A stretch of DNA of 13,141 bases, from contig CAMDKN010000017.1 of the NCBI GenBank assembly GCA_945901035.1, positions 1 to 13,141 of the forward strand, given 5' to 3'. Origin of the DNA: Gulosibacter massiliensis (GTDB lineage Bacteria; Actinomycetota; Actinomycetes; Actinomycetales; Microbacteriaceae). The notes under the pieces were generated by a model. That model had not been told where the DNA came from and searched no databases. It saw nothing but the letters and a program-made list of their open reading frames with translations. This document shows, piece by piece, positions 1 through 7,084 of this stretch. Numbering within the stretch: the stretch's first letter is position 1; every line of letters starts with the position of its first letter. The position numbers and the translations under genes were made by a program.

Positions 1-420
1 GACAATCAACGGTTCGGACGCAATCGGAGCCGCAATCACCGGTGCCGCAATCACGGGTGGTGCCGCAACCACCGGTTCTGCCACGGGCGCCGGGGCGACG
101 GGCTGCACCACTTCGGTGACCGGTGCTGGAGCCGCGGGTTCCTCGACGACCGGTGCAGCGGGAGCCGCCGGAGCAGCCCCACCACCATCTCCGATTCGAG
201 CGAGGGGCGCACCCACCTCGATCGTCTGGTCTTCCTGGACGAAAATTTCTTCTATCACTCCGGCCACCGGGGAGGGGATTTCGGTGTCAACTTTGTCGGT
301 AGACACCTCCACGATTGGCTCGTCGACAGCGACGGTGTCGCCGACCTTCTTCAGCCAGCGGGTGACGGTTCCTTCGGTGACGCTTTCGCCGAGTGCCGGA
401 AGATTGACGTTCGTGCTCAT
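1..420 (-). CDS. sucB: Dihydrolipoamide acyltransferase (E2 of 2-oxoacid dehydrogenase complex), N-terminal part
   Basis: E2 core enzyme of the pyruvate/2-oxoglutarate dehydrogenase complexes; it carries the acyl group on a swinging lipoyl arm and passes it to CoA. Only the first 140 codons are in the window, and the gene runs off the left edge. Residues 1-77 form a complete lipoyl domain (start [17 protein letters not shown]) with the lipoylation motif [12 protein letters not shown], so Lys43 is the expected lipoylated residue. Residues 80-140 are an Ala/Pro/Val-rich flexible linker; a second lipoyl domain, the peripheral-subunit-binding domain and the catalytic domain would lie outside. The start is set by AAGGAGAA nine bases upstream of ATG. 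It follows lpdA by 26 bp on the same strand, which fits an E3-E2 operon. In actinobacteria one E2 often serves both complexes, so the substrate (pyruvate or 2-oxoglutarate) cannot be told from this part. Confidence 0.93.
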   Translation of the reverse strand, partial: MSTNVNLPALGESVTEGTVTRWLKKVGDTVAVDEPIVEVSTDKVDTEIPSPVAGVIEEIFVQEDQTIEVGAPLARIGDGGGAAPAAPAAPVVEEPAAPAPVTEVVQPVAPAPVAEPVVAAPPVIAAPVIAAPIASEPLIV

Positions 421-429
421 CGTGATCTG

Positions 430-437
430 TTCTCCTT
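430..437 (-). promoter_or_regulatory. Shine-Dalgarno site of the E2 gene
   Basis: Reads AAGGAGAA on the minus strand, nine bases before the ATG at 420. It is the strongest ribosome binding site in the window. It fixes the E2 start and suggests translation independent of lpdA, whose stop codon lies just upstream. Confidence 0.8.
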
Positions 438-446
438 GACCGTGGG

Positions 447-1820
447 TTACATCCCGTGAAGCGGCTTGCCCGCGAGGGCAAGGAACGCTTCACCGAGTGC
501 TTCGTTCTGAGTGGGGTGCGCGTGAAGGTGGGGCGCCACGTCCTCGGGGTGCGCCTCCCAATTGACAATCATTTGAGCCTCGCCAATCAGTTCTCCGACG
601 CGGGAACCAATCATGTGGATACCCACCACGGGGCCGTCGACAACACGGATGACTTTGATAGAACCAGCGGTCTCGAGAATCGAGCTCTTGCCGTTGCCCG
701 CGAGGTTGTAGTCATAGATCGCGATGGCTGAGTCGCCGTACTGTTCTTTTGCTTTTGTTTCGGACAGTCCGACCGACGCAATCTCGGGTTCGGAGTAGGT
801 GACTTTGGGAATGTTGAGGTCGGAAATGACGGTGGGATTGAGCCCGGCGATGTCTTCCGCCACAAAAATGCCGTGCTGATATCCGCGATGGGCGAGTTGC
901 AACCCGGGAACAATGTCGCCGACCGCATAAACGCCGGGGATGTTGGTGCGAAGCCGCTCATCGGTAAGAACGTATCCGCGGTCCATCGTGACACCGACGT
1001 CCTCGAAACCGCAGTTGGCCGTCATGGCTCCGCGGCCGACCGCGACGAGCAGAACGTCGGCGGTGTGTGTGACTCCGCCTTCCAAGGTCACGGTGACACC
1101 TTTCGCGTCTTGAGTCGCGCTCTCGAATCGCACGCCCGTCGAAAACTCGATACCGCGCTTGCGATAGGCCCGTTCGAACTGTTTGGAGACGGACTCGTCT
1201 TCGTTGGGGACGAGGCGGTCCAGTCCTTCGATGATGGTGACTTCGGTTCCCCAGGAACGCCACACCGATGCGAGTTCGACGCCGATGACGCCACCGCCGA
1301 GAACAATTGCGCTGGTGGGGACATAGTCGAGAGTGATCGCCTGTTCGGAGGTCAGGATTCGCCCGCCGATGTCGAGACCAGGGAGTGTCTTCGCGTACGA
1401 CCCGGTCGCGAGGACCACGTTTTTCCCCGTGAGAGTGGTGTCGCCGACCTGAACGGTGGTGGCGGAGGTAAGCGTTCCAAAACCGTCGTAGGTCGTGATT
1501 CCGCGAGCCTTGAGGAGACCCTGCAAGCCCTTGAACTTGGAGTCGATGATGCCCTGTCGGTAACTCGACACCGCGGCGACGTCGATTCCCGTCAGCAGCG
1601 CTCCGACACCGAATTTCGCCGCGTCACGGACATTGTCCGCAATCTCAGCCGAGTGAAGAAGCGCCTTCGTCGGGATACAACCTACGTGGAGACATGTGCC
1701 TCCGACCTTGTCCTTCTCAACGAGCGCGACGCTCATTCCCAGTTGACTCGCGCGAAGTGCGGCTGAATAGCCCCCGCTTCCGCCGCCCAGAACGACGAGA
1801 TCTACAGCTACGTCAGTCAC
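447..1820 (-). CDS. lpdA: Dihydrolipoyl dehydrogenase (E3)
   Basis: FAD flavoprotein that reoxidises dihydrolipoamide on E2 and passes electrons to NAD+; shared E3 of the 2-oxoacid dehydrogenase complexes in the cytoplasm. The 457-residue protein has all the class marks: FAD-binding GGGSGG at 12-17, the redox disulfide in [13 protein letters not shown] (Cys43, Cys48), NAD-binding GGGVIGVE at 175-182, the second FAD segment GVYAVGDI at 296-303, and the catalytic HPTQNE at the C-terminus (His435, Glu440). A longer reading frame upstream exists, but GTG at 1820 is preferred because AGGAG lies five bases before it and the protein then starts directly at the first beta strand ([13 protein letters not shown]). 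It is 76 bp downstream of pepA and 26 bp upstream of the E2 gene, all on one strand. Nothing looks damaged. Confidence 0.96.
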   Translation of the reverse strand: MTDVAVDLVVLGGGSGGYSAALRASQLGMSVALVEKDKVGGTCLHVGCIPTKALLHSAEIADNVRDAAKFGVGALLTGIDVAAVSSYRQGIIDSKFKGLQGLLKARGITTYDGFGTLTSATTVQVGDTTLTGKNVVLATGSYAKTLPGLDIGGRILTSEQAITLDYVPTSAIVLGGGVIGVELASVWRSWGTEVTIIEGLDRLVPNEDESVSKQFERAYRKRGIEFSTGVRFESATQDAKGVTVTLEGGVTHTADVLLVAVGRGAMTANCGFEDVGVTMDRGYVLTDERLRTNIPGVYAVGDIVPGLQLAHRGYQHGIFVAEDIAGLNPTVISDLNIPKVTYSEPEIASVGLSETKAKEQYGDSAIAIYDYNLAGNGKSSILETAGSIKVIRVVDGPVVGIHMIGSRVGELIGEAQMIVNWEAHPEDVAPHLHAHPTQNEALGEAFLALAGKPLHGM

Positions 1821-1825
1821 CAACA

Positions 1826-1830
1826 CTCCT
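1826..1830 (-). promoter_or_regulatory. Shine-Dalgarno site that decides the lpdA start
   Basis: AGGAG on the minus strand, five bases before the GTG at 1820. The open frame extends to an ATG at 1868, which has no such site. This motif argues for the shorter protein. Confidence 0.7.
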
Positions 1831-1896
1831 AGATAATCTGTGGGGAAACGGGCCGGTGCGGGTCGCACGGAAGCCCAGTGTGAACCGCCTTAGAGC

Positions 1897-3366
1897 CTAC
1901 CTCGTATTACGGGGAGCAACCGCCAGGCGTTGAACCGTTGCGATGAGTGTCCGAACCATCGTTCCCGTCGCGCCTTTGGGGGTATACCCATAAGGGGCGC
2001 TGCCATTGTTCGCCGGTCCGGCGATGTCGAGGTGGGCCCACGGGATTCGCTTGCCCGTATCGTCGAGTCCGACGAATTCGCGGAGAAAGACTCCTCCGAT
2101 AAGCATTCCCCCGGCGGTGTTCCCAACCTTGGCGTTGGCGATGTCGGCGACTTCGCTCGCGATAATGGGCAACAGGTAATCGGGAAGAGGCATCGCCCAC
2201 GCCTCTTCACCCACGGCACCCGCGGCGCCGGTGATGACGGACGTCAGCGCCGTATCGCCCATCGCTCCCGCGATTCGATCCCCCAGCGCAACGCGCGCGG
2301 CTCCGGTGAGAGTTGCCACATCGATGATGTAATCGGGTTTTTCTTCACTCGCGGCAACCAACCCGTCGGCGAGCACCACCCGACCTTCGGCGTCCGTGTT
2401 GGTGATTTCGACCGTTTTCCCGCCCCGAATCGTCAGCACGTCGTTCGGCCGAACAGCGGTTCCCGACGGCATGTTCTCGGCAATGCACAACCACGCCGTG
2501 ACGGCAATCGGTGCCGACAGTTGTGCCAGTGCCCGAGTCACGGCAAAAACCGTCGCAGCGCCAGTCATGTCGTATTTCATTCCGATCATCGAGTTCGCTG
2601 GTTTCAGTGACAATCCGCCCGTATCGAACGTGATGCCCTTTCCGATGAGGGCGACGTGTCGCTGGGCCCCCTTGGGTGCGTAGCGGACGACGACGAGCCT
2701 CGGAGGCCGGGACGAGCCAGCGCCGACTCCCACTATTCCGCCGTAACCGCCGCGCTCGAGGGCCTTCTCATCGAGTACCTCGACCGTGAGGTTCTCGCCT
2801 TTCGCGAGATCGACGACGCGACGGGCGAGTTCGTCGGGGCTGAGCACGTTGGGGGCTTCCGTCACGAGGTCGCGAACGATTTCCACGGCGTCGACTCCGG
2901 GGCGAATCAGGCCCACATTCGGCACCGAGCCGGAAACGACGGTGATGGAGGTGATGAGCGGCGCGCTGTCACTCGACTTCCGTGTCATCGTCTTCGTCGC
3001 GCCCAACAGCGCACCCTCGGCGACCGCGGTGGCGTCCGCGGTGTTCTTTGTGGGGATGTGAATCACGACATCTCCCGACAGTGACCGACACGCCGTCCCG
3101 GCGGCATATCGAATGGCCGATGTGGACGGCTCGCCCGTGGACACTCCCACCAGAACAACAGTTCGATAACCAGACCACGACGGTGCGGGGATGGTCGAGA
3201 CAGAGTCCTTCCCGGCGTCGAAACCTAACCGCTCGATTGAATCGGAAATCCACCGACCTAATTTGCCGCGCGCGCGGTGAGTCGGTGCTCCGTCTGCGTG
3301 AGGGGACACGCCGACTACGAGAACATCACCAGAAACCAACGAGCGAGAGTGAGTGAGTGAGGTCAT
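1897..3366 (-). CDS. pepA: Leucyl aminopeptidase, M17 family
   Basis: Two-metal cytosolic aminopeptidase that removes N-terminal residues from peptides. With the ATG at 3366 the protein is 489 residues, normal for the family; a longer frame to 3555 would run into the divergent PAC2 gene and adds no family sequence. Residues 1-160 are the variable N-terminal domain. The catalytic domain carries IGKGITFDTGGLSLKP and the signature NTDAEGRVVLADGL. By alignment in mind to E. coli PepA, the metal ligands are Lys243, Asp248, Asp266, Asp325 and Glu327, and the catalytic pair is Lys255 and Arg329; all are present, followed by DVATLTGA. No Shine-Dalgarno site is seen; a TACGCT -10-like hexamer ends seven bases before ATG, which suggests a leaderless mRNA. 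In some bacteria PepA also binds DNA; nothing here tests that. Confidence 0.95.
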   Translation of the reverse strand: MTSLTHSRSLVSGDVLVVGVSPHADGAPTHRARGKLGRWISDSIERLGFDAGKDSVSTIPAPSWSGYRTVVLVGVSTGEPSTSAIRYAAGTACRSLSGDVVIHIPTKNTADATAVAEGALLGATKTMTRKSSDSAPLITSITVVSGSVPNVGLIRPGVDAVEIVRDLVTEAPNVLSPDELARRVVDLAKGENLTVEVLDEKALERGGYGGIVGVGAGSSRPPRLVVVRYAPKGAQRHVALIGKGITFDTGGLSLKPANSMIGMKYDMTGAATVFAVTRALAQLSAPIAVTAWLCIAENMPSGTAVRPNDVLTIRGGKTVEITNTDAEGRVVLADGLVAASEEKPDYIIDVATLTGAARVALGDRIAGAMGDTALTSVITGAAGAVGEEAWAMPLPDYLLPIIASEVADIANAKVGNTAGGMLIGGVFLREFVGLDDTGKRIPWAHLDIAGPANNGSAPYGYTPKGATGTMVRTLIATVQRLAVAPRNTR

Positions 3367-3373
3367 GTTTCCC

Positions 3374-3379
3374 AGCGTA
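3374..3379 (-). promoter_or_regulatory. Candidate -10 element of pepA (leaderless)
   Basis: TACGCT on the minus strand fits the actinobacterial -10 pattern TANNNT. Seven bases separate it from the A of the pepA ATG, which would put the transcript start on the start codon. No convincing -35 is visible. This is inference from spacing only. Confidence 0.4.
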
Positions 3380-3403
3380 AGCGAGTCCCCCGCGATACCG
3401 CCG

Positions 3404-3409
3404 TAGCAT
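3404..3409 (+). promoter_or_regulatory. Candidate -10 element of the PAC2 gene (leaderless)
   Basis: TAGCAT fits TANNNT and ends seven bases before the A of the ATG at 3416 (six bases lie between). It mirrors the element on the other strand for pepA. A short purine stretch GGAGAT also sits here, but it directly abuts the ATG, too close for an efficient Shine-Dalgarno site. A TANNNT hexamer is common by chance. Confidence 0.38.
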
Positions 3410-3415
3410 GGAGAT

Positions 3416-4321
3416 ATGAGCATCGGTCGGCAGGTTTTTCGCGACGTGAGCACGGACGTTCCGCGAGGACTACCGCTCGTCATTTTGCTAACGGGTTTCA
3501 TCGACGCGGGTCGTTCGGTTGCCACTGCCTCACGGCACCTTATTGATTCCACCACTCACGAACGGGTGTGGGTGTTCGATAACGACGAACTTCTTGATTA
3601 CCGAGCCCGCCGGCCCACGTTCACTTTTGAACGCACCAAACTGACCGACTACCGCCCACCCGAACTTGTGCTGCGCCTCGTCACCGACGAACTGGGTCGT
3701 CAATTCCTTTTGCTGTCCGGGTACGAGCCCGACTATCGATGGGAGGCTGCCGCCGAAGCCGTCGTCACCGCGATTGAGCTGTTTGAGGTTTCTGCGACAA
3801 CCTGGGTGCACGCAATCCCGATGCCCGTGCCACACACTCGGCCGGTGGGGATGACCGTCAGCGGGAACAGGGACGAACTCATCGAGCAGTATTCGGTGTG
3901 GAGGCCGACCACCGAGGTACCCGGCACATTCGTCCATCTCGTCGAGTTCATGCTCACCGCACTGGGACACCCCACGTCGGGATTCGTGCTCTTGATTCCG
4001 CACTATCTCGCCGACGCGGATTACCCGGCCGGAACCGTCGCGGTTCTCGATGCGATCACGACGGGAACGGGAATATCGCTTCGGACCGACGCGTTGAGAG
4101 AATCGGGTCGGGAGTTTTTGACCGACATTGCCGATCAGGTGACCGACAACCACGAACTAGCGAAGTTAATCTCAAACCTGGAGAGCAGACACGACACCTA
4201 CATGATCGACAATCCAGCCCCGTCTCCGTTTGTGGACGGAGAGGGTCACGTCCCGAGTGCCGAGAGCATCGCCGCCGAGTTGGAAAACTTCTTGCGCACG
4301 CGCGGAACGTCGGATGATTAG
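3416..4321 (+). CDS. PAC2 family protein (proteasome assembly chaperone-like)
   Basis: A 301-residue member of the actinobacterial PAC2 family, named for similarity to a eukaryotic proteasome assembly chaperone; the bacterial role is not established. Features seen: an N-terminal strand and loop LPLVILLTGFIDAGRSVATASRHL (written in part: key residues Gly-Phe-x-Asp-Ala-Gly at about 24-29), the segment VWVFDNDELLDYRARRPTF (about residues 45-63), a central FLLLSGYEPDYRWE, and VHAIPMPVPHTRPVGMTVSGN before a variable acidic C-terminus (about 235-301). No signal peptide, membrane segment or Cys cluster. The start follows from the family-like N-terminus and the stop in the alternative ATG frame at 3408. 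It diverges from pepA across 49 bp and ends 94 bp before sigA. No proteasome gene lies in the window, so a proteasome link is not supported here. Recognised by pattern, not by search. Confidence 0.85.
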   Translation: MSIGRQVFRDVSTDVPRGLPLVILLTGFIDAGRSVATASRHLIDSTTHERVWVFDNDELLDYRARRPTFTFERTKLTDYRPPELVLRLVTDELGRQFLLLSGYEPDYRWEAAAEAVVTAIELFEVSATTWVHAIPMPVPHTRPVGMTVSGNRDELIEQYSVWRPTTEVPGTFVHLVEFMLTALGHPTSGFVLLIPHYLADADYPAGTVAVLDAITTGTGISLRTDALRESGREFLTDIADQVTDNHELAKLISNLESRHDTYMIDNPAPSPFVDGEGHVPSAESIAAELENFLRTRGTSDD

Positions 4322-4331
4322 TCCACAGTGG

Positions 4332-4337
4332 TAAACT
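4332..4337 (+). promoter_or_regulatory. Candidate -10 element for sigA
   Basis: TAAACT in the 94-bp gap between the PAC2 gene and sigA fits the actinobacterial -10 pattern. Transcription from about 4344 would give a leader of about 70 bases that contains the hairpin at 4351-4388. No good -35 is seen at the usual distance. Confidence 0.45.
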
Positions 4338-4350
4338 AGACAACAGAAAG

Positions 4351-4390
4351 ACCCCGCGTCAGTGACTCCGCCAATTTGACACGGGGGTTT
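4351..4390 (+). terminator. Imperfect hairpin in the sigA leader, terminator- or attenuator-like
   Basis: Arms at 4351-4361 (ACCCCGCGTCA) and 4377-4388 (TGACACGGGGGT) can pair as ACCCC with GGGGT and GTCA with TGAC around a small internal mismatch, with a 15-base loop, then TTT. It could end transcripts from the PAC2 gene, or act as a leader structure or attenuator of sigA. The T-run is short, so efficient termination is uncertain. Confidence 0.45.
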
Positions 4391-4402
4391 CTACTGCCCG
4401 AA

Positions 4403-4408
4403 AGAGGA
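4403..4408 (+). promoter_or_regulatory. Shine-Dalgarno site of sigA
   Basis: AGAGGA seven bases before the ATG at 4416; this supports the long N-terminus of the sigma factor, including the Ala/Pro/Lys repeats. Confidence 0.7.
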
Positions 4409-4415
4409 ATCCTGC

Positions 4416-5828
4416 ATGGCCGAGGCCAATTTTTTTACCAATTTGTTCAAGCGCAATTCCGGCGAGCCGAGTGAACCCGTAAAGCCTGCTGCTAAGCCTG
4501 CTGCTAAGCCTGCTGCTAAGCCTGCTGCTAAGCCTGCTGCGAAGGCTCCGGCTAAGCCTGCTGCGAAGGCTCCGGCTAAGCCTGCTGCGAAGGCTCCGGC
4601 TAAGCCTGCGGCGAAGGCTCCGGCTAAGCCCGCAGCCAAGGCCCCGGCAAAGTCGGGGACAGCAGCAACCGACGAGCCCAACCTCGACGATCCCCTCATC
4701 GACGAAGAATTCGATGTCATCATCACGGTCGGTGACGACAACATCGTCGTGGTCGAAGACACCAGCGTTCCCGATCTGGACGAGCCCATCGTATTGACGG
4801 ACGAAGAAGCCGACGACGTCAAGACGGTGCTCACCGCGACGCTCAAGCCCGGCGCGATCCACATTTCGGCCGGCGACGACGAAATCCAATCCGTGGGAAC
4901 CATGATCACGGGAGCAACGGCAGACCCGGTCAAGGACTACCTCAAGCAGATCGGTCGGGTCGCACTCCTCAACGCGGAACAAGAAGTCTCGCTTGCGCTG
5001 CGAATCGAAGCGGGACTGTTCGCCGAAGAAAAATGGGCCAACCTCAGCGGTGCCCGCCAGATCTCGAAGGCCGGACGCGAATTGCGAATCATTGCGGATG
5101 ATGGTGAGCGCGCGAAGCGACACTTGCTCGAGGCCAACCTGCGTCTCGTTGTGTCGCTCGCCAAGCGATACACCGGTCGCGGCATGCAGTTTCTCGACCT
5201 CATCCAAGAAGGAAACCTCGGGTTGATTCGTGCGGTTGAAAAATTCGACTACACGAAGGGCTTTAAGTTTTCGACCTATGCGACGTGGTGGATTCGTCAG
5301 GCGATCACCCGCGCAATGGCCGACCAGGCGAGGACCATCCGTATTCCGGTGCACATGGTTGAAGTCATCAACAAGCTCGCACGCGTGCAGCGCCAACTGT
5401 TGCAGGATTTGGGTCGAGAACCGACGCCACTGGAGTTAGCAAATGAACTGGACATGACACCAGAAAAGGTGGTCGAGGTCCAAAAATATGGCCGTGAACC
5501 GATTTCGCTGCACACCCCGTTGGGTGAAGATGGTGACTCTGAGTTCGGGGACTTAATCGAAGACACCGAGGCAATCGTCCCGCTCGATGCGGTCGCAAAC
5601 CGCATGCTCCTCGTTGCACTCGAATCCGTTTTGGATTCGCTGTCCGAGCGCGAATCCGGTGTGATTCGGATGCGATACGGACTCGGTGACGGGATCCCCA
5701 AAACGCTCGATCAAATCGGTGAAACTTTTGGCGTCACGCGGGAACGAATTCGCCAAATCGAATCGAAAACAATGACCAAACTGCGCCACCCCTCGCGTTC
5801 GGTCACGATTCGCGAGTTCCTCGAGTGA
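4416..5828 (+). CDS. sigA: Primary RNA polymerase sigma factor (sigma-70, SigA/HrdB)
   Basis: Group 1 sigma factor that directs RNA polymerase to housekeeping promoters. The 470-residue protein has region 1.2 at about 169-200 ([16 protein letters not shown]), region 2 at about 236-306 with [19 protein letters not shown] and the -10 recognition/melting segment [13 protein letters not shown], region 3 at about 315-390, and region 4 at about 400-467 with the -35 helix-turn-helix [13 protein letters not shown]. It ends in SVTIREFLE, like actinobacterial HrdB. The N-terminus is unusual: residues 23-79 are [11 protein letters not shown] repeats made of near-identical DNA units, then an acidic tract at about 86-135. 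This basic-then-acidic arm stands where region 1.1 lies in other sigma factors and is probably disordered. Its stop codon overlaps the next gene by 4 bp (GTGA), so expression of the two may be coupled. Confidence 0.97.
   Translation: MAEANFFTNLFKRNSGEPSEPVKPAAKPAAKPAAKPAAKPAAKAPAKPAAKAPAKPAAKAPAKPAAKAPAKPAAKAPAKSGTAATDEPNLDDPLIDEEFDVIITVGDDNIVVVEDTSVPDLDEPIVLTDEEADDVKTVLTATLKPGAIHISAGDDEIQSVGTMITGATADPVKDYLKQIGRVALLNAEQEVSLALRIEAGLFAEEKWANLSGARQISKAGRELRIIADDGERAKRHLLEANLRLVVSLAKRYTGRGMQFLDLIQEGNLGLIRAVEKFDYTKGFKFSTYATWWIRQAITRAMADQARTIRIPVHMVEVINKLARVQRQLLQDLGREPTPLELANELDMTPEKVVEVQKYGREPISLHTPLGEDGDSEFGDLIEDTEAIVPLDAVANRMLLVALESVLDSLSERESGVIRMRYGLGDGIPKTLDQIGETFGVTRERIRQIESKTMTKLRHPSRSVTIREFLE
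4485..4652 (+). repeat. In-frame tandem repeat in sigA (12-bp and 24-bp units)
   Basis: Four perfect 12-bp copies of CCTGCTGCTAAG (4485-4532) are followed by five 24-bp copies, each a 12-bp unit plus GAAGGCTCCGGCTAAG-type sequence (4533-4652). The first three 24-bp copies are identical, the fourth differs by one base and the fifth has several silent changes. They encode Pro-Ala-Ala-Lys and Pro-Ala-Ala-Lys-Ala-Pro-Ala-Lys. All units are multiples of three, so copy-number change by slippage would keep the frame. Confidence 0.97.
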
Positions 5829-7084
5829 AGACCGAGCTCGCCTTTTTCCTCGCGAGAGTGATCGGGGGGCTTGCTGCACGGGTCGGATCCTGGGTGGGAA
5901 ACGGCTCGGTGATTGGTGGGCGTATCGCCCTCATGGTGATGCCCACGTTCATTGCGCGCGCCCGTCGAGACCTGGATTTTCCGATTGTTTTCGTGCTGGG
6001 TTCCAACGGGAAAACAACGACGTCAAAGTATGTGACGCAGCTCGCTGAGTCCGCCGGTGAAACGGTGCTGACGAACGTGGCGGGATCCAACATGCGATCG
6101 GGAATCGCGGCACTGGCCGTCGGCTCGTGGAGAGCAATCCGCCGGGGTGCCTATTCTCTGGGTGTCTTCGAGGTCGATGAGGGTTACGCCGCGATGCTCG
6201 GACGCGAACTCTCGCCCGAATTCGCTCTGGTGCTCAACGTTCAAATAGACCAAATTTACCGGCTGCACGAACCCGAACGGGTGCGGGACATGTTCCGCAA
6301 CGCTTTCCCGTACGTGACCCAGCACCTGGTCGTGAACGGAAACGACGGACTATTGGTGGACGCATCCTCGAACGTCGACGACGGCACGTCGGTGAGTTTT
6401 TTCGGTGTCGATTCGGGCATCCCGGTTTCGACCCTCGGGTTGGCAGAGCCCCGTCCGATGGAACCGACGCGCCTGGGGACTGCTCTCTCGGTGACGACGG
6501 ACCACACGTACGTTGCGACTCAGGGTAACGAGTCGACGGTGCTGTCCGTTCCGACGACAGGGGTTCATTTCGCGCTCAACGGAGTCGCTGCACTCGAAAT
6601 GGCGCGCCACCTGATCGACGATCGGACCTCGCTGGCGCAACACGGGGAACACCTGTCCCACGCGCAACCCGCGTTTGGTCGTGGTGAAACCATCACGAGC
6701 GGTAACGCTAAATTCGAGATCATCTTGTTCAAGAATCGGCCGAGCCTCCAGTTGAATTTGAATGCCCAAAAAGACGCAGCGGACACCGTTGTTATCGCCT
6801 TTGACGAGCACAGTCGAGACCCCTCGTGGCTGTTCGCCGTCGATTACTCGGCCCTTAGCCGCGTCGATGTGGTCTCCGGCGAAAAGGCGGATTTCTTTGA
6901 ACTCGCGCTGAAATATGCGGACGTCGAGGTTGGAGCCAGCAACACCAACATCGTCGAGGTGGTTTCCGAACTCGACACGAGGTATCGCGACGCTCCGCCC
7001 AGCGTCCACCGGCTTTTTCTCGACGCCAAACAGATGACCGCGGTGCGAGGCTACTTTGGGCGAAAGATGGATGTGAAGAAATGA
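5825..7084 (+). CDS. murT: MurT-like Mur ligase family protein
   Basis: Related to MurT, the ATP-using subunit that with GatD amidates the alpha-carboxyl of D-Glu on lipid II. The 419 residues show the Mur ligase P-loop GSNGKTTT (59-66), SNM (88-90), EVDE (116-119), IDQIYR (141-146), PAFGRGE (282-288) and a C-terminal DUF1727-type domain with [10 protein letters not shown], in which Asp332 matches the Asp of the canonical DxSWLWD motif. Differences from textbook MurT: the common R-D-Q-L-D-R reads I-D-Q-I-Y-R, K-N-P-A-G reads KNRPS, and the protein has no cysteine, so the Cys4 zinc ribbon of staphylococcal/streptococcal MurT is absent. The GTG start overlaps the sigA stop (GTGA), and the stop overlaps the gatD start (ATGA). 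It pairs with a GatD-like protein lacking its nucleophile, so classic D-Glu amidation is in doubt. N-terminal hydrophobic stretches (about 5-40) may touch the membrane. Confidence 0.82.
   Translation: MKTELAFFLARVIGGLAARVGSWVGNGSVIGGRIALMVMPTFIARARRDLDFPIVFVLGSNGKTTTSKYVTQLAESAGETVLTNVAGSNMRSGIAALAVGSWRAIRRGAYSLGVFEVDEGYAAMLGRELSPEFALVLNVQIDQIYRLHEPERVRDMFRNAFPYVTQHLVVNGNDGLLVDASSNVDDGTSVSFFGVDSGIPVSTLGLAEPRPMEPTRLGTALSVTTDHTYVATQGNESTVLSVPTTGVHFALNGVAALEMARHLIDDRTSLAQHGEHLSHAQPAFGRGETITSGNAKFEIILFKNRPSLQLNLNAQKDAADTVVIAFDEHSRDPSWLFAVDYSALSRVDVVSGEKADFFELALKYADVEVGASNTNIVEVVSELDTRYRDAPPSVHRLFLDAKQMTAVRGYFGRKMDVKK

Noticed and set aside
29..90. Repeated GCCGCAATCAC-like words near the left edge, considered as a repeat element
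   Set aside because: They encode the Ala/Pro/Val-rich linker of the E2 protein on the minus strand, which is normally repetitive.
873..1766. A 297-residue plus-strand frame
   Set aside because: Fully antisense to lpdA, whose motifs are intact; no family resemblance.
1821..1868. Longer lpdA from ATG 1868
   Set aside because: It has no ribosome site and adds 16 residues before the FAD-binding strand; the GTG at 1820 has AGGAG at good spacing.
4359..5396. A 345-residue minus-strand frame with Ser-Arg-Leu repeats
   Set aside because: The repeats are the complement of the sigA Ala/Pro/Lys repeats. The frame is antisense to sigA and has no recognisable domain.
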